Below, piece by piece: positions 18,991 through 28,109 of a stretch of 64,000 nucleotides of DNA. Within the stretch, counting starts at the first letter, position 1. Each line of letters starts with the position of its first letter. The notes beneath the pieces are model-generated. The model was not told the origin of the DNA and did not search any database. It was given only the letters and a program-made list of their open reading frames with translations. The stretch comes from Pseudomonas sp. 30_B. GTDB taxonomy: Bacteria > Pseudomonadota > Gammaproteobacteria > Pseudomonadales > Pseudomonadaceae. The DNA is taken from positions 124,001 through 188,000 of the forward strand of contig NZ_JAFGYY010000011.1 of NCBI RefSeq assembly GCF_017491605.1, read 5' to 3'. Both the position numbers and the translations under genes were made by a program.

Positions 18991-19008
18991 CCCCCGCGTA
19001 CGCGGGGG
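18991..19008. repeat. Perfect 18-bp palindrome CCCCCGCGTACGCGGGGG
   Basis: A perfect palindrome 11 bases after the TPR lipoprotein stop. It belongs to the same type as the CCCGCG...CGCGGG palindromes at 58750-58818. It may also act as a factor-dependent terminator, since it has no U-tract. Confidence 0.6.
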
Positions 19009-19058
19009 TGAAGACGCTCAAGTCCGCACCACCGCCGTCATCGGCAATCCCTCCCTCG

Positions 19059-19100
19059 CTGCCCCAGATCAAGCGCAACGCGCTAGGCTTGGTCTGCAAT
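19059..19100 (+). promoter_or_regulatory. Degenerate Anr/FNR-type site and -10 before first universal stress gene
   Basis: CTGCC-N4-ATCAA (19059-19072) keeps one complete FNR/Anr half-site (ATCAA) and a poor other half. TGCAAT (19095-19100) lies with its centre 32 bases from the box centre. The strong Anr site before the second universal stress gene has the same hexamer at the same distance. The site is weak by sequence alone. Confidence 0.35.
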
Positions 19101-19127
19101 GGTCGCAATCCGCGCGAGGAAGCCGAC

Positions 19128-20036
19128 ATGAAACTCAAGCACCTGCTCGTCGTCATCGACCCCACCCGCGAAGACCAGCCCGCGCTCACCCGCGCCCAAT
19201 GGATCGCCGAACGCAGCGGCGCCCGCCTGGAACTGCTGGCCTGCGAATTCAACCCCGCCCTGGACAACAGCCTGCTGCTGGACCAGGCCGACCTCGAGCG
19301 CGGCCGGCAGAGCCTGCTCGACCTGCGCCTGGCGCGGCTTGAGCAGCTCGCCGCGCCCCTGCGCCAGGCGGGCATCGAGGTGAAGTGCCAGGCGCTCTGG
19401 GGCAAACCCTTGCACCGGCAGATCGTCCTGTACTGCGAGCAGAGCCAGCCCGACCTGGTGCTCAAGTCCGCGCACCACCACAGCCTGCTCAAGCGCCTGG
19501 TGCTGACCAACCACGACTGGCAGCTGATCCGCCACTGTCCGCAGCCCTTGTGGCTGGTGCAGCACGGCCAGTGGCGCGGCGAACGCCTGTGCGCGGCGCT
19601 CGACCCGCTGCATGCCAGCGATAAACCGGCGGCGCTGGAGCATCGCCTGATCGGCGTGGCCCGCGAGTTCGAGCAGCGCCTGAATCTGCAGGCGCACTAC
19701 CTGCACGCCTATGTCGCCGTCCCGCAGACCCTCGCCTTCAATGCCGAGCTGCTGGCCGACTACGACAATTACGTACGGCGCACCGAGGCGCACCACCGCG
19801 ACGCCTTCGACGCCCTGCTGACACAATACCCGGCCATCGACCGTACACGCACCCATCTGGGCCAGGGCTTCGCCGAAGAGGTGATCCCCGCCTACGTGCG
19901 CGACAACGGCATCGACCTGCTGCTGATGGGCGCGGTCGCCCGAGGGCAGTTCGACAACGCGCTGATCGGCCAGACCGCCGAACGGGTGCTCGAAGAAGTG
20001 GAATGCGATTTGCTGGTGATCAGACCTGTCAGCTGA
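19128..20036 (+). CDS. Universal stress protein, tandem UspA domains
   Basis: A 302-residue cytoplasmic protein built of two UspA-like domains of about 150 residues. The first starts KHLLVVIDPTREDQPALTRAQW and the second ends GIDLLLMGAVARG with a nucleotide-binding G-x-x-x-x-x-G-x9-G(S/T)-like segment near FDNALIGQTAERVLEEVECDLLVI. I chose the ATG at 19128 because GAGGAAG precedes it and MKLKHLLVVID fits the family. It lies next to pykA. In P. aeruginosa, tandem UspA proteins support survival without oxygen; here that is inference helped by the Anr-like promoter. Confidence 0.9.
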   Translation: MKLKHLLVVIDPTREDQPALTRAQWIAERSGARLELLACEFNPALDNSLLLDQADLERGRQSLLDLRLARLEQLAAPLRQAGIEVKCQALWGKPLHRQIVLYCEQSQPDLVLKSAHHHSLLKRLVLTNHDWQLIRHCPQPLWLVQHGQWRGERLCAALDPLHASDKPAALEHRLIGVAREFEQRLNLQAHYLHAYVAVPQTLAFNAELLADYDNYVRRTEAHHRDAFDALLTQYPAIDRTRTHLGQGFAEEVIPAYVRDNGIDLLLMGAVARGQFDNALIGQTAERVLEEVECDLLVIRPVS

Positions 20037-20142
20037 AACCCTGTCACATGAAACAGAGTAAGATGGCGACCTGGCTGCCGCGAAACCTGTTCAGGTTGTC
20101 CGGGCCGCCTGACCGCTGCTTGCTTTCCCCTAGGAGTCCCGC

Positions 20143-21594
20143 ATGTCCCTTCGCCGCACCAAGATCGTCGCCACCCTCGGCCCAGCCAGTAACTCCCCCG
20201 AAGTCCTGGAACAGCTGATCCTCGCCGGGATCGACGTCGCCCGCCTGAACTTCTCCCACGGAACTCCCGACGAACACCGCGCCCGCGCCAAGCTGGTCCG
20301 CGACATCGCCGCCAAGCACGGCCGCTTCGTGGCGCTGCTGGGCGACCTGCAGGGTCCGAAGATCCGCATCGCCAAGTTCGCCAACAAGCGCATCGAACTG
20401 GCGGTCGGCGACACCTTCCGTTTCTCCACCAGCCACCCGCGCACCGAAGGCAACCAGCAAGTGGTCGGCATCGACTATCCGGACCTGGTGAAGGACTGCG
20501 GTGTGGGCGACGAGCTGTTGCTGGACGACGGCCGCGTGGTCATGGCGGTGAAGGAAGTGAAGGCCGACGAGCTGGTCTGCGAAGTGCTGATCGGTGGCCC
20601 GTTGTCCGACCACAAGGGCATCAACCGCCGTGGCGGCGGTCTCACCGCGCCGGCCCTGACCGAGAAGGACAAGGCCGATATCAAGCTGGCCGCGAGCATG
20701 GACCTGGACTACGTTGCCGTGTCCTTCCCGCGTGACGCCAAGGACATGGAATACGCCCGCAGCCTGCTCACCGAAGCCGGCGGCACCGCCTGGCTGGTGG
20801 CCAAGATCGAGCGCGCCGAAGCCGTGGCCGACGATGAAGCCCTGGACGGCCTGATCCGCGCCAGCGACGCCGTGATGGTGGCCCGTGGCGACCTCGGCGT
20901 GGAAATCGGCGACGCCGAACTGGTGGGCATCCAGAAGAAGATCATTCTGCACGCACGCCGCTACAACAAGGCCGTGATCACCGCGACCCAGATGATGGAG
21001 TCGATGATCCACAACCCGATGCCGACCCGCGCGGAAGTTTCCGACGTGGCCAACGCCGTGCTCGACTACACCGACGCCGTGATGCTCTCGGCCGAATCCG
21101 CCGCCGGCGAATATCCGGTGGAAGCCGTCAAGGCCATGGCGCGCATCTGCGCCGGCGCCGAGAAGCACCCGACCACCAAGAAGTCCAGCCACCGTATCGG
21201 CCAGACCTTCGAGCGCTGCGACGAGAGCATCGCGCTGGCGGCCATGTACACCGCCAACCACTTCCCGGGCATCAAGGCGATCATCTGCCTGACCGAAAGC
21301 GGCTACACCCCGCTGATCATGTCGCGCATCCGTTCCTCGGTACCGATCTTCGCCTACTCCCCGCACCGCGAAACCCAGGCCCGCGTGGCACTGTTCCGCG
21401 GCGTGGAAACCATCCCCTTCGACCCGGCCGCCCTGCCGCCGGAGCGTGTCAGCCAGGAAGCCGTCGACGCGCTGCTGCAGCGCGGCGTGGTGACCAAGGG
21501 TGACTGGGTGATCCTGACCAAGGGCGACAGCTACACCACCCAGGGCGGCACCAACACCATGAAGGTGCTGCACGTGGGCGACCTGCTGGTCTGA
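20143..21594 (+). CDS. pykA: Pyruvate kinase II
   Basis: A 483-residue glycolytic enzyme converting phosphoenolpyruvate and ADP to pyruvate and ATP. Visible signatures include RRTKIVATLGPAS at the N-terminus, RLNFSHG, and the active-site segment VMVARGDLGVEIG. The cation and substrate residues around KIERAEAV and TATQMMESMI are also present. The allosteric C-terminal domain is present and length is normal. TAGGAG precedes the ATG. The gene ends with a strong terminator. The type (pykA versus pykF) follows from the Pseudomonas gene position and sequence style. Confidence 0.95.
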   Translation: MSLRRTKIVATLGPASNSPEVLEQLILAGIDVARLNFSHGTPDEHRARAKLVRDIAAKHGRFVALLGDLQGPKIRIAKFANKRIELAVGDTFRFSTSHPRTEGNQQVVGIDYPDLVKDCGVGDELLLDDGRVVMAVKEVKADELVCEVLIGGPLSDHKGINRRGGGLTAPALTEKDKADIKLAASMDLDYVAVSFPRDAKDMEYARSLLTEAGGTAWLVAKIERAEAVADDEALDGLIRASDAVMVARGDLGVEIGDAELVGIQKKIILHARRYNKAVITATQMMESMIHNPMPTRAEVSDVANAVLDYTDAVMLSAESAAGEYPVEAVKAMARICAGAEKHPTTKKSSHRIGQTFERCDESIALAAMYTANHFPGIKAIICLTESGYTPLIMSRIRSSVPIFAYSPHRETQARVALFRGVETIPFDPAALPPERVSQEAVDALLQRGVVTKGDWVILTKGDSYTTQGGTNTMKVLHVGDLLV

Positions 21595-21610
21595 TCCTGG
21601 TGTGCCACTG

Positions 21611-21636
21611 AAAAGGCCGCCCTCGGGCGGCCTTTT
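21611..21636 (+). terminator. Rho-independent terminator of pykA
   Basis: GGCCGCCC-TCG-GGGCGGCC is flanked by AAAA and TTTT, 16 bases after the stop. It is symmetric, so it could act in both directions. Confidence 0.92.
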
Positions 21637-21707
21637 CATTTGGGGTTGCTCAAAGGGCAACCAATGCGCTGAAAGCCAGGCGCCGTGCGGGCTCGGCACC
21701 TTGGCCC

Positions 21708-21749
21708 CAAGCTTATCCACAGCACCTTCCACACCTTATGTGGGCAACC
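21708..21749. repeat. Intergenic repeat copy 1 with a perfect DnaA box
   Basis: The copy contains TTATCCACA (21713-21721), a perfect DnaA-box consensus, then TTCCACA and TGTGGGCAA (21739-21747), which in reverse is a degenerate box (TTGCCCACA). A second copy lies 113 bases downstream. The rest of the 21,637-21,883 gap shows nothing coding. Confidence 0.6.
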
Positions 21750-21820
21750 TGCGGAACGTCGCTCAAATACCGTTCAATTCCCTGCAGGCCACGTATACCG
21801 TGGGTCAGCCGGGTTGTCCC

Positions 21821-21862
21821 AGAGCTTATCCACAGCGCACTCCACAGATTGTGTGGGCAACC
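21821..21862. repeat. Intergenic repeat copy 2 with a perfect DnaA box
   Basis: The copy contains TTATCCACA (21826-21834), CTCCACA and TGTGGGCAA (21852-21860). It aligns with copy 1 over about 40 bases with a few changes and the same order of elements. The direct spacing of 113 bases equals about 11 helical turns. Confidence 0.6.
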
Positions 21863-21883
21863 ATTACCCGCGATGCGGACCTA

Positions 21884-21981
21884 TCGCGGACAGAGTCCGC
21901 TCCTACGCCACCGGGTGACACCGGCATTCCACTGTAGGAACGGGCCATGCCCGCGATCGCGCGCATGGCGCGCTCCTACAA
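21884..21981. repeat. REP cluster (three REP-like arms)
   Basis: Three arms are present: TCGCGGACAGAGTCCGCTCC (from 21884), TGTAGGAACGGGCCATGCCC (from 21933) and GCATGGCGCGCTCCTACA (to 21980). The three carry different internal stems, so this is a patchwork of REP subtypes between pykA and the enoyl-CoA hydratase gene. Confidence 0.75.
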
Positions 21982-22004
21982 GGGGTACGGCGTCAACAGG
22001 TGCC

Positions 22005-22778
22005 TCACAGAAACTTCGAGAAATCCGGCTGGCGGCGCTGGGTGAAGGCGCTCAGCGCCTCCTGGGCCTCCGGCGAGTGCAGGCGCTCGACGAAGAGCTG
22101 CCCTTCCTCCGCCACCACCTGGCGCAGTTGCTCGATGTAGGGCGCCTTGAGCAGACGCTTGCTCAACGCCACCGCCGCTGGCGGCAGTTGCTGCAGCGCC
22201 TGGCAGACCTCGTGGGCGCGCTCGAGGGCGGCGGCGCCGTCGGCCAGCGCTTCGTTGGCGATGCCGTACGCCACCGCCTGCTCGCCGGTGAATCCCTCAC
22301 CGCGCATCAGCAGGCTGGCAGCCTTGACCGGGCCGACCAGACGCGGCACCAGGAAGCTGGAGCCGAACTCCGGGCACAGGCCGAGGTTGACGAAAGGCAT
22401 CTTGAACTTGGTGCCCTGGGCAACGAAAACCTGGTCGCAGTGCAGCAGCAGGGTGGTGCCGATGCCCACGGCGGGGCCGGCCACTGCCGCGACTACCGGC
22501 TTGGTGAAGTCCATCAGCGCGCGCATGAAGCGGAACACCGGGCTGTCCGGGCCGCTGGGCGGCTGCTGGAGGAAATCGACGATGTCATTGCCACTGGTGA
22601 AGCACTCGGCGCCGCCGGTGATCATCACCACGCGCACGCTGCGGTCCGTCTGCGCCGCTTCCAGCGCGTCGGCCAGGGCGGAATACATGGTGCGGGTCAG
22701 CGCGTTCATCTTGTCCGGACGGTTCAGGCGCAGGATCAGCAGGCCCTGTTCGCGTTCGACGAGAATCTGTTCGCTCAT
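22005..22778 (-). CDS. Enoyl-CoA hydratase/isomerase family protein
   Basis: A 257-residue crotonase-fold enzyme. The oxyanion-hole segments are visible as CFTSGNDIVDF and VAAVAGPAVGIGTTLLLHCD, and the NLGLCPEFGSS block holds one candidate acidic catalytic residue (Glu in PEFG). The FTSGND motif is more typical of the isomerase branch than of classical hydratases, so hydratase versus delta-3/delta-2 isomerase is undecided. It acts on acyl-CoA intermediates of fatty-acid or related catabolism. It follows the ferredoxin reductase gene on the same strand after 48 bases, probably as one transcript. Confidence 0.85.
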   Translation of the reverse strand: MSEQILVEREQGLLILRLNRPDKMNALTRTMYSALADALEAAQTDRSVRVVMITGGAECFTSGNDIVDFLQQPPSGPDSPVFRFMRALMDFTKPVVAAVAGPAVGIGTTLLLHCDQVFVAQGTKFKMPFVNLGLCPEFGSSFLVPRLVGPVKAASLLMRGEGFTGEQAVAYGIANEALADGAAALERAHEVCQALQQLPPAAVALSKRLLKAPYIEQLRQVVAEEGQLFVERLHSPEAQEALSAFTQRRQPDFSKFL

Positions 22779-22826
22779 GGCAAATCCTTCTTCTTGGAAT
22801 TCTGTTGGGTGGAGCCGCGCGCCGGC

Positions 22827-23757
22827 TCAGGCGTGGGGCAGGAACAGGTCGGCGAGCGTCTGGCCGCGCGGTACGCCACAGAGGTAGAGGCGGCGGGCGA
22901 AGGCATCGACGCTGTCGGGGTGGCCGCAGAGTAAGGCGAGGGTCCGTCGCGAAACAAGCCGGAGTTGTGCCATAACGGCGGCCGACTCGGCCGTGGTCAT
23001 CAGCGTCACCTCCAGTTCCGGGTGCGCGGCGGCAAGCGCCCGCAGCGGTCCGGCGAGGTAGTGGCCAGCAGCGTCATGAGCCTGGTGAATGATCCGGATG
23101 GGGCCGGCATGATGCTGGCGCAACGCCTCGCGCAGCACCCCCCAGAGCGGCGCCAGCCCTGTTCCCGACGCCATCAGCAACAACGGCCGCTCATGCCATT
23201 CGGGGTCATAGTGCAAGGCGCCGCCGCGCAGCTCGCCCAGGCGGACGCTGTCACCCGGCTTCAGCTGGCGGGCGAAGTCGCTGAAGGCACCGGGCAGGCG
23301 GCAATCGATATGGAACTCCAGCCAGGAATCGACACCCGGCACGCTCGCCAACGAGTACGGCCGCGCCACGCCCTCGGCGCTCCAGAGGATCAGGTGCTGC
23401 CCGGCGCGGTAGCGCAGCGGGCGTTGCGGGATGAGGCGCAAACGCAGCACGTCCGGCGCCGGCCAGTCCAGTTCGGCGACGCTGGCGGGTAGCCCATCGC
23501 GCTGCGGATCGAAGACTTCCACGGCGAGGTCTTCAACGACCCGGCACTGGCAGGACAAGCGCCAGCCCTCCTCGCGCCGCGCGGTGTCCAGCGCATCGGG
23601 CTGCGCATCGAGCACCTCGCCGCGGGTGCAGCGCACCAGACAGGCATGGCAGCTGCCGGCACGGCAGCTGTAGGGCACGGCGACGCCGGCCCCGTGCAGG
23701 GCATCGAGCAGGTTGACTCCGGGGCTTACCGAAAAGCGTTGCGATCCGGCCTGTATC

Positions 23758-23765
<8 letters not shown>
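22827..23765 (-). CDS. 2Fe-2S ferredoxin-NAD(P)H reductase type flavoprotein
   Basis: A one-component electron-transfer chain of about 312 residues. An N-terminal plant-type 2Fe-2S domain carries the ligands SCRAGSCHAC plus a later Cys in LSCQC. It is followed by an FAD-binding domain (RPYSLAS) and an NAD-binding domain (LLMASGTGLAPLWG). Such modules feed electrons to oxygenases or desaturases. I prefer the GTG start at 23765 because GGGAG lies seven bases before it and the start overlaps the cyclase stop as GTGCCTGA; ATGs at 23786 and 23816 are alternatives with no clear ribosome-binding site. The electron acceptor is unknown. Confidence 0.82.
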
Positions 23766-24876
<1,111 letters not shown>

Positions 24877-25039
24877 GGGGCTCCATCCCGTAATGGCACG
24901 TGGCCTTCAATCTACTATCAAAGCGCCCGAATGCCTAGCCGACCGGAATGTGGGCGCCCGTGTGGCTTTTTAAAAACAGCGGCAGCCCCTGTGACCAAGG
25001 TCGGATCACCGGCGGGTGCGCGGCAAGCGGCCGCAGCGG

Positions 25040-25108
25040 TATACTACGGCGCCTTTTTTCGCCGGAACCGTGCCGGCGAACTCCCGACGTAACAGGCCTT
25101 GCGCCTGT
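25040..25108 (+). promoter_or_regulatory. fumA leader: -10 element and two hairpins
   Basis: TATACT (25040-25045) is a good -10 hexamer, with no clear -35. Downstream, TTCGCCGG/CCGGCGAA (25058-25065 with 25073-25080) and ACAGGC/GCCTGT (25092-25097 with 25103-25108) would fold in the untranslated leader before the fumA ATG at 25137. No riboswitch class is recognisable. Confidence 0.45.
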
Positions 25109-25136
25109 AATACCTGCCTGAAGAGGACCGTGCTCC

Positions 25137-26660
25137 ATGGCCGTGATCAAGCAAGACGACCTGATCCAGAGCGTCGCCGATGCCCTGCAGTTCATCTCCT
25201 ACTACCACCCGGTTGATTTCATCCAGGCCATGCATGAGGCCTACCTGCGTGAAGAATCGCCGGCCGCCCGGGACTCGATGGCGCAGATCCTGATCAACTC
25301 GCGCATGTGCGCCACCGGCCATCGCCCGATCTGCCAGGACACCGGCATCGTCACCGTCTTCGTTCGCGTGGGCATGGACGTGAGCTGGGCCGGCGCCACC
25401 ATGAGCGTCGACGACATGATCAACGAAGGCGTGCGTCGCGCCTACAACCTGCCGGAAAACGTCCTGCGCGCCTCCATCCTGGCCGACCCGGCCGGTGCGC
25501 GTAAGAACACCAAGGACAACACCCCGGCGGTGATCCACTACTCCATCGTCCCGGGCAACACCGTGGAAGTGGACGTCGCGGCCAAGGGCGGCGGCTCCGA
25601 GAACAAGTCGAAGATGGCCATGCTCAACCCGTCCGACTCCATCGTCGACTGGGTGCTGAAGACCGTTCCGACCATGGGCGCCGGCTGGTGCCCGCCGGGC
25701 ATGCTCGGCATCGGCATTGGCGGTACCGCCGAGAAGGCCGCGGTGATGGCGAAGGAAGTCCTGATGGACCCGATCGACATCCACGAGCTGAAGGCCCGTG
25801 GTCCGCAGAGCCGCATCGAGGAGCTGCGCCTGGAGCTGTTCGAGAAGGTCAACCAGTTGGGCATCGGCGCCCAGGGCCTGGGCGGCCTGACCACCGTGCT
25901 CGACGTGAAGATCATGGACTACCCGACCCACGCAGCGTCCCTGCCGGTCTGCATGATCCCCAACTGCGCCGCCACCCGCCACGCGCACTTCGTGCTCGAC
26001 GGCTCGGGCCCGGCCGAACTGGAAGCGCCGTCCCTGGACGCCTACCCGGAAATCGTCTGGGAAGCCGGCCCGTCCGCGCGCCGCGTCAACCTCGACAGCC
26101 TCACCCCGGAAGAAGTGCAGAGCTGGAAGCCGGGCGAGACCATCCTGCTCAACGGCAAGATGCTCACCGGCCGCGACGCAGCACACAAGCGCATGGTCGA
26201 CATGCTGAACAAGGGCGAAGAGCTGCCGGTGGACCTGAAAGGCCGCTTCATCTACTACGTCGGCCCGGTCGATCCGGTCGGTGACGAAGTGGTTGGCCCG
26301 GCTGGCCCGACCACCGCGACCCGCATGGACAAGTTCACCCGCCAGATCCTCGAGCAGACCGGTCTGCTGGGCATGATCGGCAAGTCCGAGCGCGGCCCGA
26401 TCGCCATCGAAGCGATCAAGGACAACAAGGCCGTCTACCTGATGGCCGTAGGCGGCGCCGCCTACCTGGTCGCCCAGGCGATCAAGAAGTCCAAGGTCCT
26501 GGCCTTCGCCGAACTGGGCATGGAAGCGATCTACGAGTTCGAAGTCAAAGACATGCCGGTGACCGTTGCGGTCGACACCAATGGCGAGTCGGTGCACATC
26601 ACAGGCCCGGCCATCTGGCAGAAGAAGATCGCCGAGAACCTGGCGGTGGAAGTGAAGTAA
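25137..26660 (+). CDS. fumA: Fumarate hydratase, class I (4Fe-4S)
   Basis: A 507-residue TCA-cycle enzyme that interconverts fumarate and malate. The two fused halves of class I fumarases are present. The iron-sulfur cluster ligands are expected at the Cys in RPICQDTG (N-terminal part), CMIPNCAA and the GAGWCPPGMLG segment. The C-terminal half holds KGRFIYYVGPVDPVGDEVVG. Length is normal. The gene stands alone between the divergent cyclase and a strong terminator. Class I enzymes are oxygen-sensitive, unlike FumC. Confidence 0.95.
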   Translation: MAVIKQDDLIQSVADALQFISYYHPVDFIQAMHEAYLREESPAARDSMAQILINSRMCATGHRPICQDTGIVTVFVRVGMDVSWAGATMSVDDMINEGVRRAYNLPENVLRASILADPAGARKNTKDNTPAVIHYSIVPGNTVEVDVAAKGGGSENKSKMAMLNPSDSIVDWVLKTVPTMGAGWCPPGMLGIGIGGTAEKAAVMAKEVLMDPIDIHELKARGPQSRIEELRLELFEKVNQLGIGAQGLGGLTTVLDVKIMDYPTHAASLPVCMIPNCAATRHAHFVLDGSGPAELEAPSLDAYPEIVWEAGPSARRVNLDSLTPEEVQSWKPGETILLNGKMLTGRDAAHKRMVDMLNKGEELPVDLKGRFIYYVGPVDPVGDEVVGPAGPTTATRMDKFTRQILEQTGLLGMIGKSERGPIAIEAIKDNKAVYLMAVGGAAYLVAQAIKKSKVLAFAELGMEAIYEFEVKDMPVTVAVDTNGESVHITGPAIWQKKIAENLAVEVK

Positions 26661-26680
26661 TCCTTCACGTTCTCCCCATG

Positions 26681-26709
26681 AAAAAGCCCGGCCATGTGCC
26701 GGGCTTTTT
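26681..26709 (+). terminator. Rho-independent terminator of fumA
   Basis: AAAAAGCCCGGC-CATGT-GCCGGGCTTTTT begins 21 bases after the stop. The stem is 12 bp including the A/T flanks, with a T-run after it. Confidence 0.93.
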
Positions 26710-26751
26710 CATGCATGGGATGTTTGTGGCTTCGGCGTATGGGTTGGCCAA

Positions 26752-26823
26752 TCGCGGATAAATCCGCTCCTACAAGAACCGGTAGCTACGGCGCATCACC
26801 GTAGGAGCGGACTTCGTCCGCGA
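26752..26823. repeat. REP pair (outward variant of the GTAGGAGCGG family)
   Basis: TCGCGGATAAATCCGCTCCTAC (first 20 bases from 26752) precedes GTAGGAGCGGACTTCGTCCG (from 26801), so the two conserved GTAGGAGCGG ends point toward each other. This is the reverse arrangement of the pair at 630-720. It lies between fumA and the ribbon-helix-helix gene. Confidence 0.8.
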
Positions 26824-26851
26824 AAGACGGGCATGGCGCCCGCACAATCGA

Positions 26852-27154
26852 TCACGCGCTGCGCGGCACCCGGCTCAACTCCACAACGTTGTCGCGGCGC
26901 TGGGCCAGGAATCGCGTGCAACTCACCCGCAGGAAGGAAGCGAAGTTCACCACCTCCCCGCGATAGTCCATCACCTCGTCGTAGAGCTTGGCGATCAGCT
27001 GGTTGGTGGTCATGCCGTCCACCTCGGCGATCTCGCGCAGGATGTCCCAGAACTGGTTCTCCAGGCGCAGCGTGGTGACCACGCCACGGATGCGCAGCGA
27101 GCGCGAACGCGACTCGTAGAGAATCGGGTCGGCCTTTACATAGAGTTCGCACAT
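26852..27154 (-). CDS. Ribbon-helix-helix domain protein
   Basis: A 100-residue protein with an N-terminal beta strand (RSLRIRGVVTTLRLE) followed by two helices around FWDILREIAEVDGMTTNQLIA, the layout of the RHH_4 group of ribbon-helix-helix DNA-binding proteins. The C-terminal part is basic and helical. It would act as a dimer on operator DNA. GGAG lies nine bases before the ATG. It follows the DJ-1/PfpI gene on the same strand after 33 bases. No toxin partner is visible. Its target is unknown. Confidence 0.72.
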   Translation of the reverse strand: MCELYVKADPILYESRSRSLRIRGVVTTLRLENQFWDILREIAEVDGMTTNQLIAKLYDEVMDYRGEVVNFASFLRVSCTRFLAQRRDNVVELSRVPRSA

Positions 27155-27187
27155 GGACGGCTTCTCCAGCTTCGATGATGGGCCAGT

Positions 27188-27769
27188 CTACAGGCTGATC
27201 TTCGTGCCCAGCACGTCGAGGAATTTCGCCAACCATGCCGGATGCGCCGGCCAGGCCGGGGCGGTGACCAGGTTGCCGTCGACGTGGGCGGCGTCCACCG
27301 GAATATCCACGTACTCGCCACCGGCCAGGGTCACTTCCGGGCCGCAGGCCGGGTAGGCACTGCACGCGCGGCCCTTGAGCACGCCGGCGGCGGCCAGCAG
27401 CTGGGCACCATGGCAGACGGCGGCGATGGGCTTCTTCGCGGCGTCGAAGGCTTTCACCAGTTCGATGACTTTCGCATTCAGGCGCAGGTATTCCGGGGCG
27501 CGGCCACCGGGGATCAGCAACGCGTCGTAGTCCTCGGCGCGCACATCGGCGAAGGTGGCGTTCAGCGCGAAGTTGTGGCCTGGCTTCTCGCTGTAGGTCT
27601 GGTCGCCTTCGAAATCGTGAATGGCGGTGCGGATGCTCTGGCCGGCCTTCTTGTCCGGGCAGACGGCATGGACGGTGTGACCGATCATCAGCAGCGCCTG
27701 GAACGGCACCATGGTTTCGTAGTCTTCGGCGTAGTCGCCGACCAGCATCAGGATCTTCTTCGCGGCCAT
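27188..27769 (-). CDS. DJ-1/PfpI family protein
   Basis: A 193-residue cytoplasmic protein of the DJ-1/PfpI/GATase1-like fold. The nucleophile elbow is AVCHGAQLL, with the conserved Cys followed by His-Gly, and the N-terminal [15 protein letters not shown] strand-loop carries the family's acidic residue. Relatives act as glyoxalases/deglycases, peptidases or chaperones. The exact activity cannot be assigned. GGGAGG precedes the ATG. It is probably co-transcribed with the ribbon-helix-helix gene downstream. Confidence 0.85.
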   Translation of the reverse strand: MAAKKILMLVGDYAEDYETMVPFQALLMIGHTVHAVCPDKKAGQSIRTAIHDFEGDQTYSEKPGHNFALNATFADVRAEDYDALLIPGGRAPEYLRLNAKVIELVKAFDAAKKPIAAVCHGAQLLAAAGVLKGRACSAYPACGPEVTLAGGEYVDIPVDAAHVDGNLVTAPAWPAHPAWLAKFLDVLGTKISL

Positions 27770-27898
27770 CTGGGCATCCTCCCGGCAGGGCCCGGCCTTG
27801 GTGGCCGGGCATGCGGGAGAGCTTAGTCAGTCGCGCAGGCAGCGGGTAATACGCCGCTACTACACCACCGTGCACTGGGTGGGTGTCATGCTGGCGCG

Positions 27899-28063
27899 CT
27901 GTTCTGCAACCTGACGGGCGTCGAGGGGATTGGCCGCTACGGCTACTAGCCGGACATCGCCAGCGACAAGCCAGACCTGTCGGAGGTGGAACGTTTCCAG
28001 CACTGGCTGAACATGGAAGTCCCGCGAGCCACTCGCGGCAGCGCTTCTGCCGCAGTTGAATAA
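27899..28063 (+). pseudogene. Possible gene remnant with internal stop
   Basis: In one plus-strand frame the translation reads NLTGVEGIGRYGY, a TAG stop (27947-27949), then PDIASDKPDLSEVERFQHWL and a further 18 residues to a TAA at 28061. The composition is protein-like on both sides of the stop. No start or ribosome-binding site is seen. I do not recognise the family. The rest of the 27,770-28,109 gap shows nothing else. It marks a possible junction between the core region and the RND cluster. Confidence 0.3.
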
Positions 28064-28109
28064 ATCCAGGGGCCTTGAGCCCCGCCGCAGTCCCATTTCC
28101 TGCATCACC

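Noticed and set aside
20044..21732. 562-codon minus-strand ORF antisense to pykA
   Set aside because: Shadow of a highly expressed gene with strong codon bias; no plausible start signal and no recognisable domain.
27860..28108. 82-codon minus-strand ORF between the DJ-1 and efflux genes
   Set aside because: No ribosome-binding site, no recognisable features, and the opposite strand shows a more protein-like remnant.
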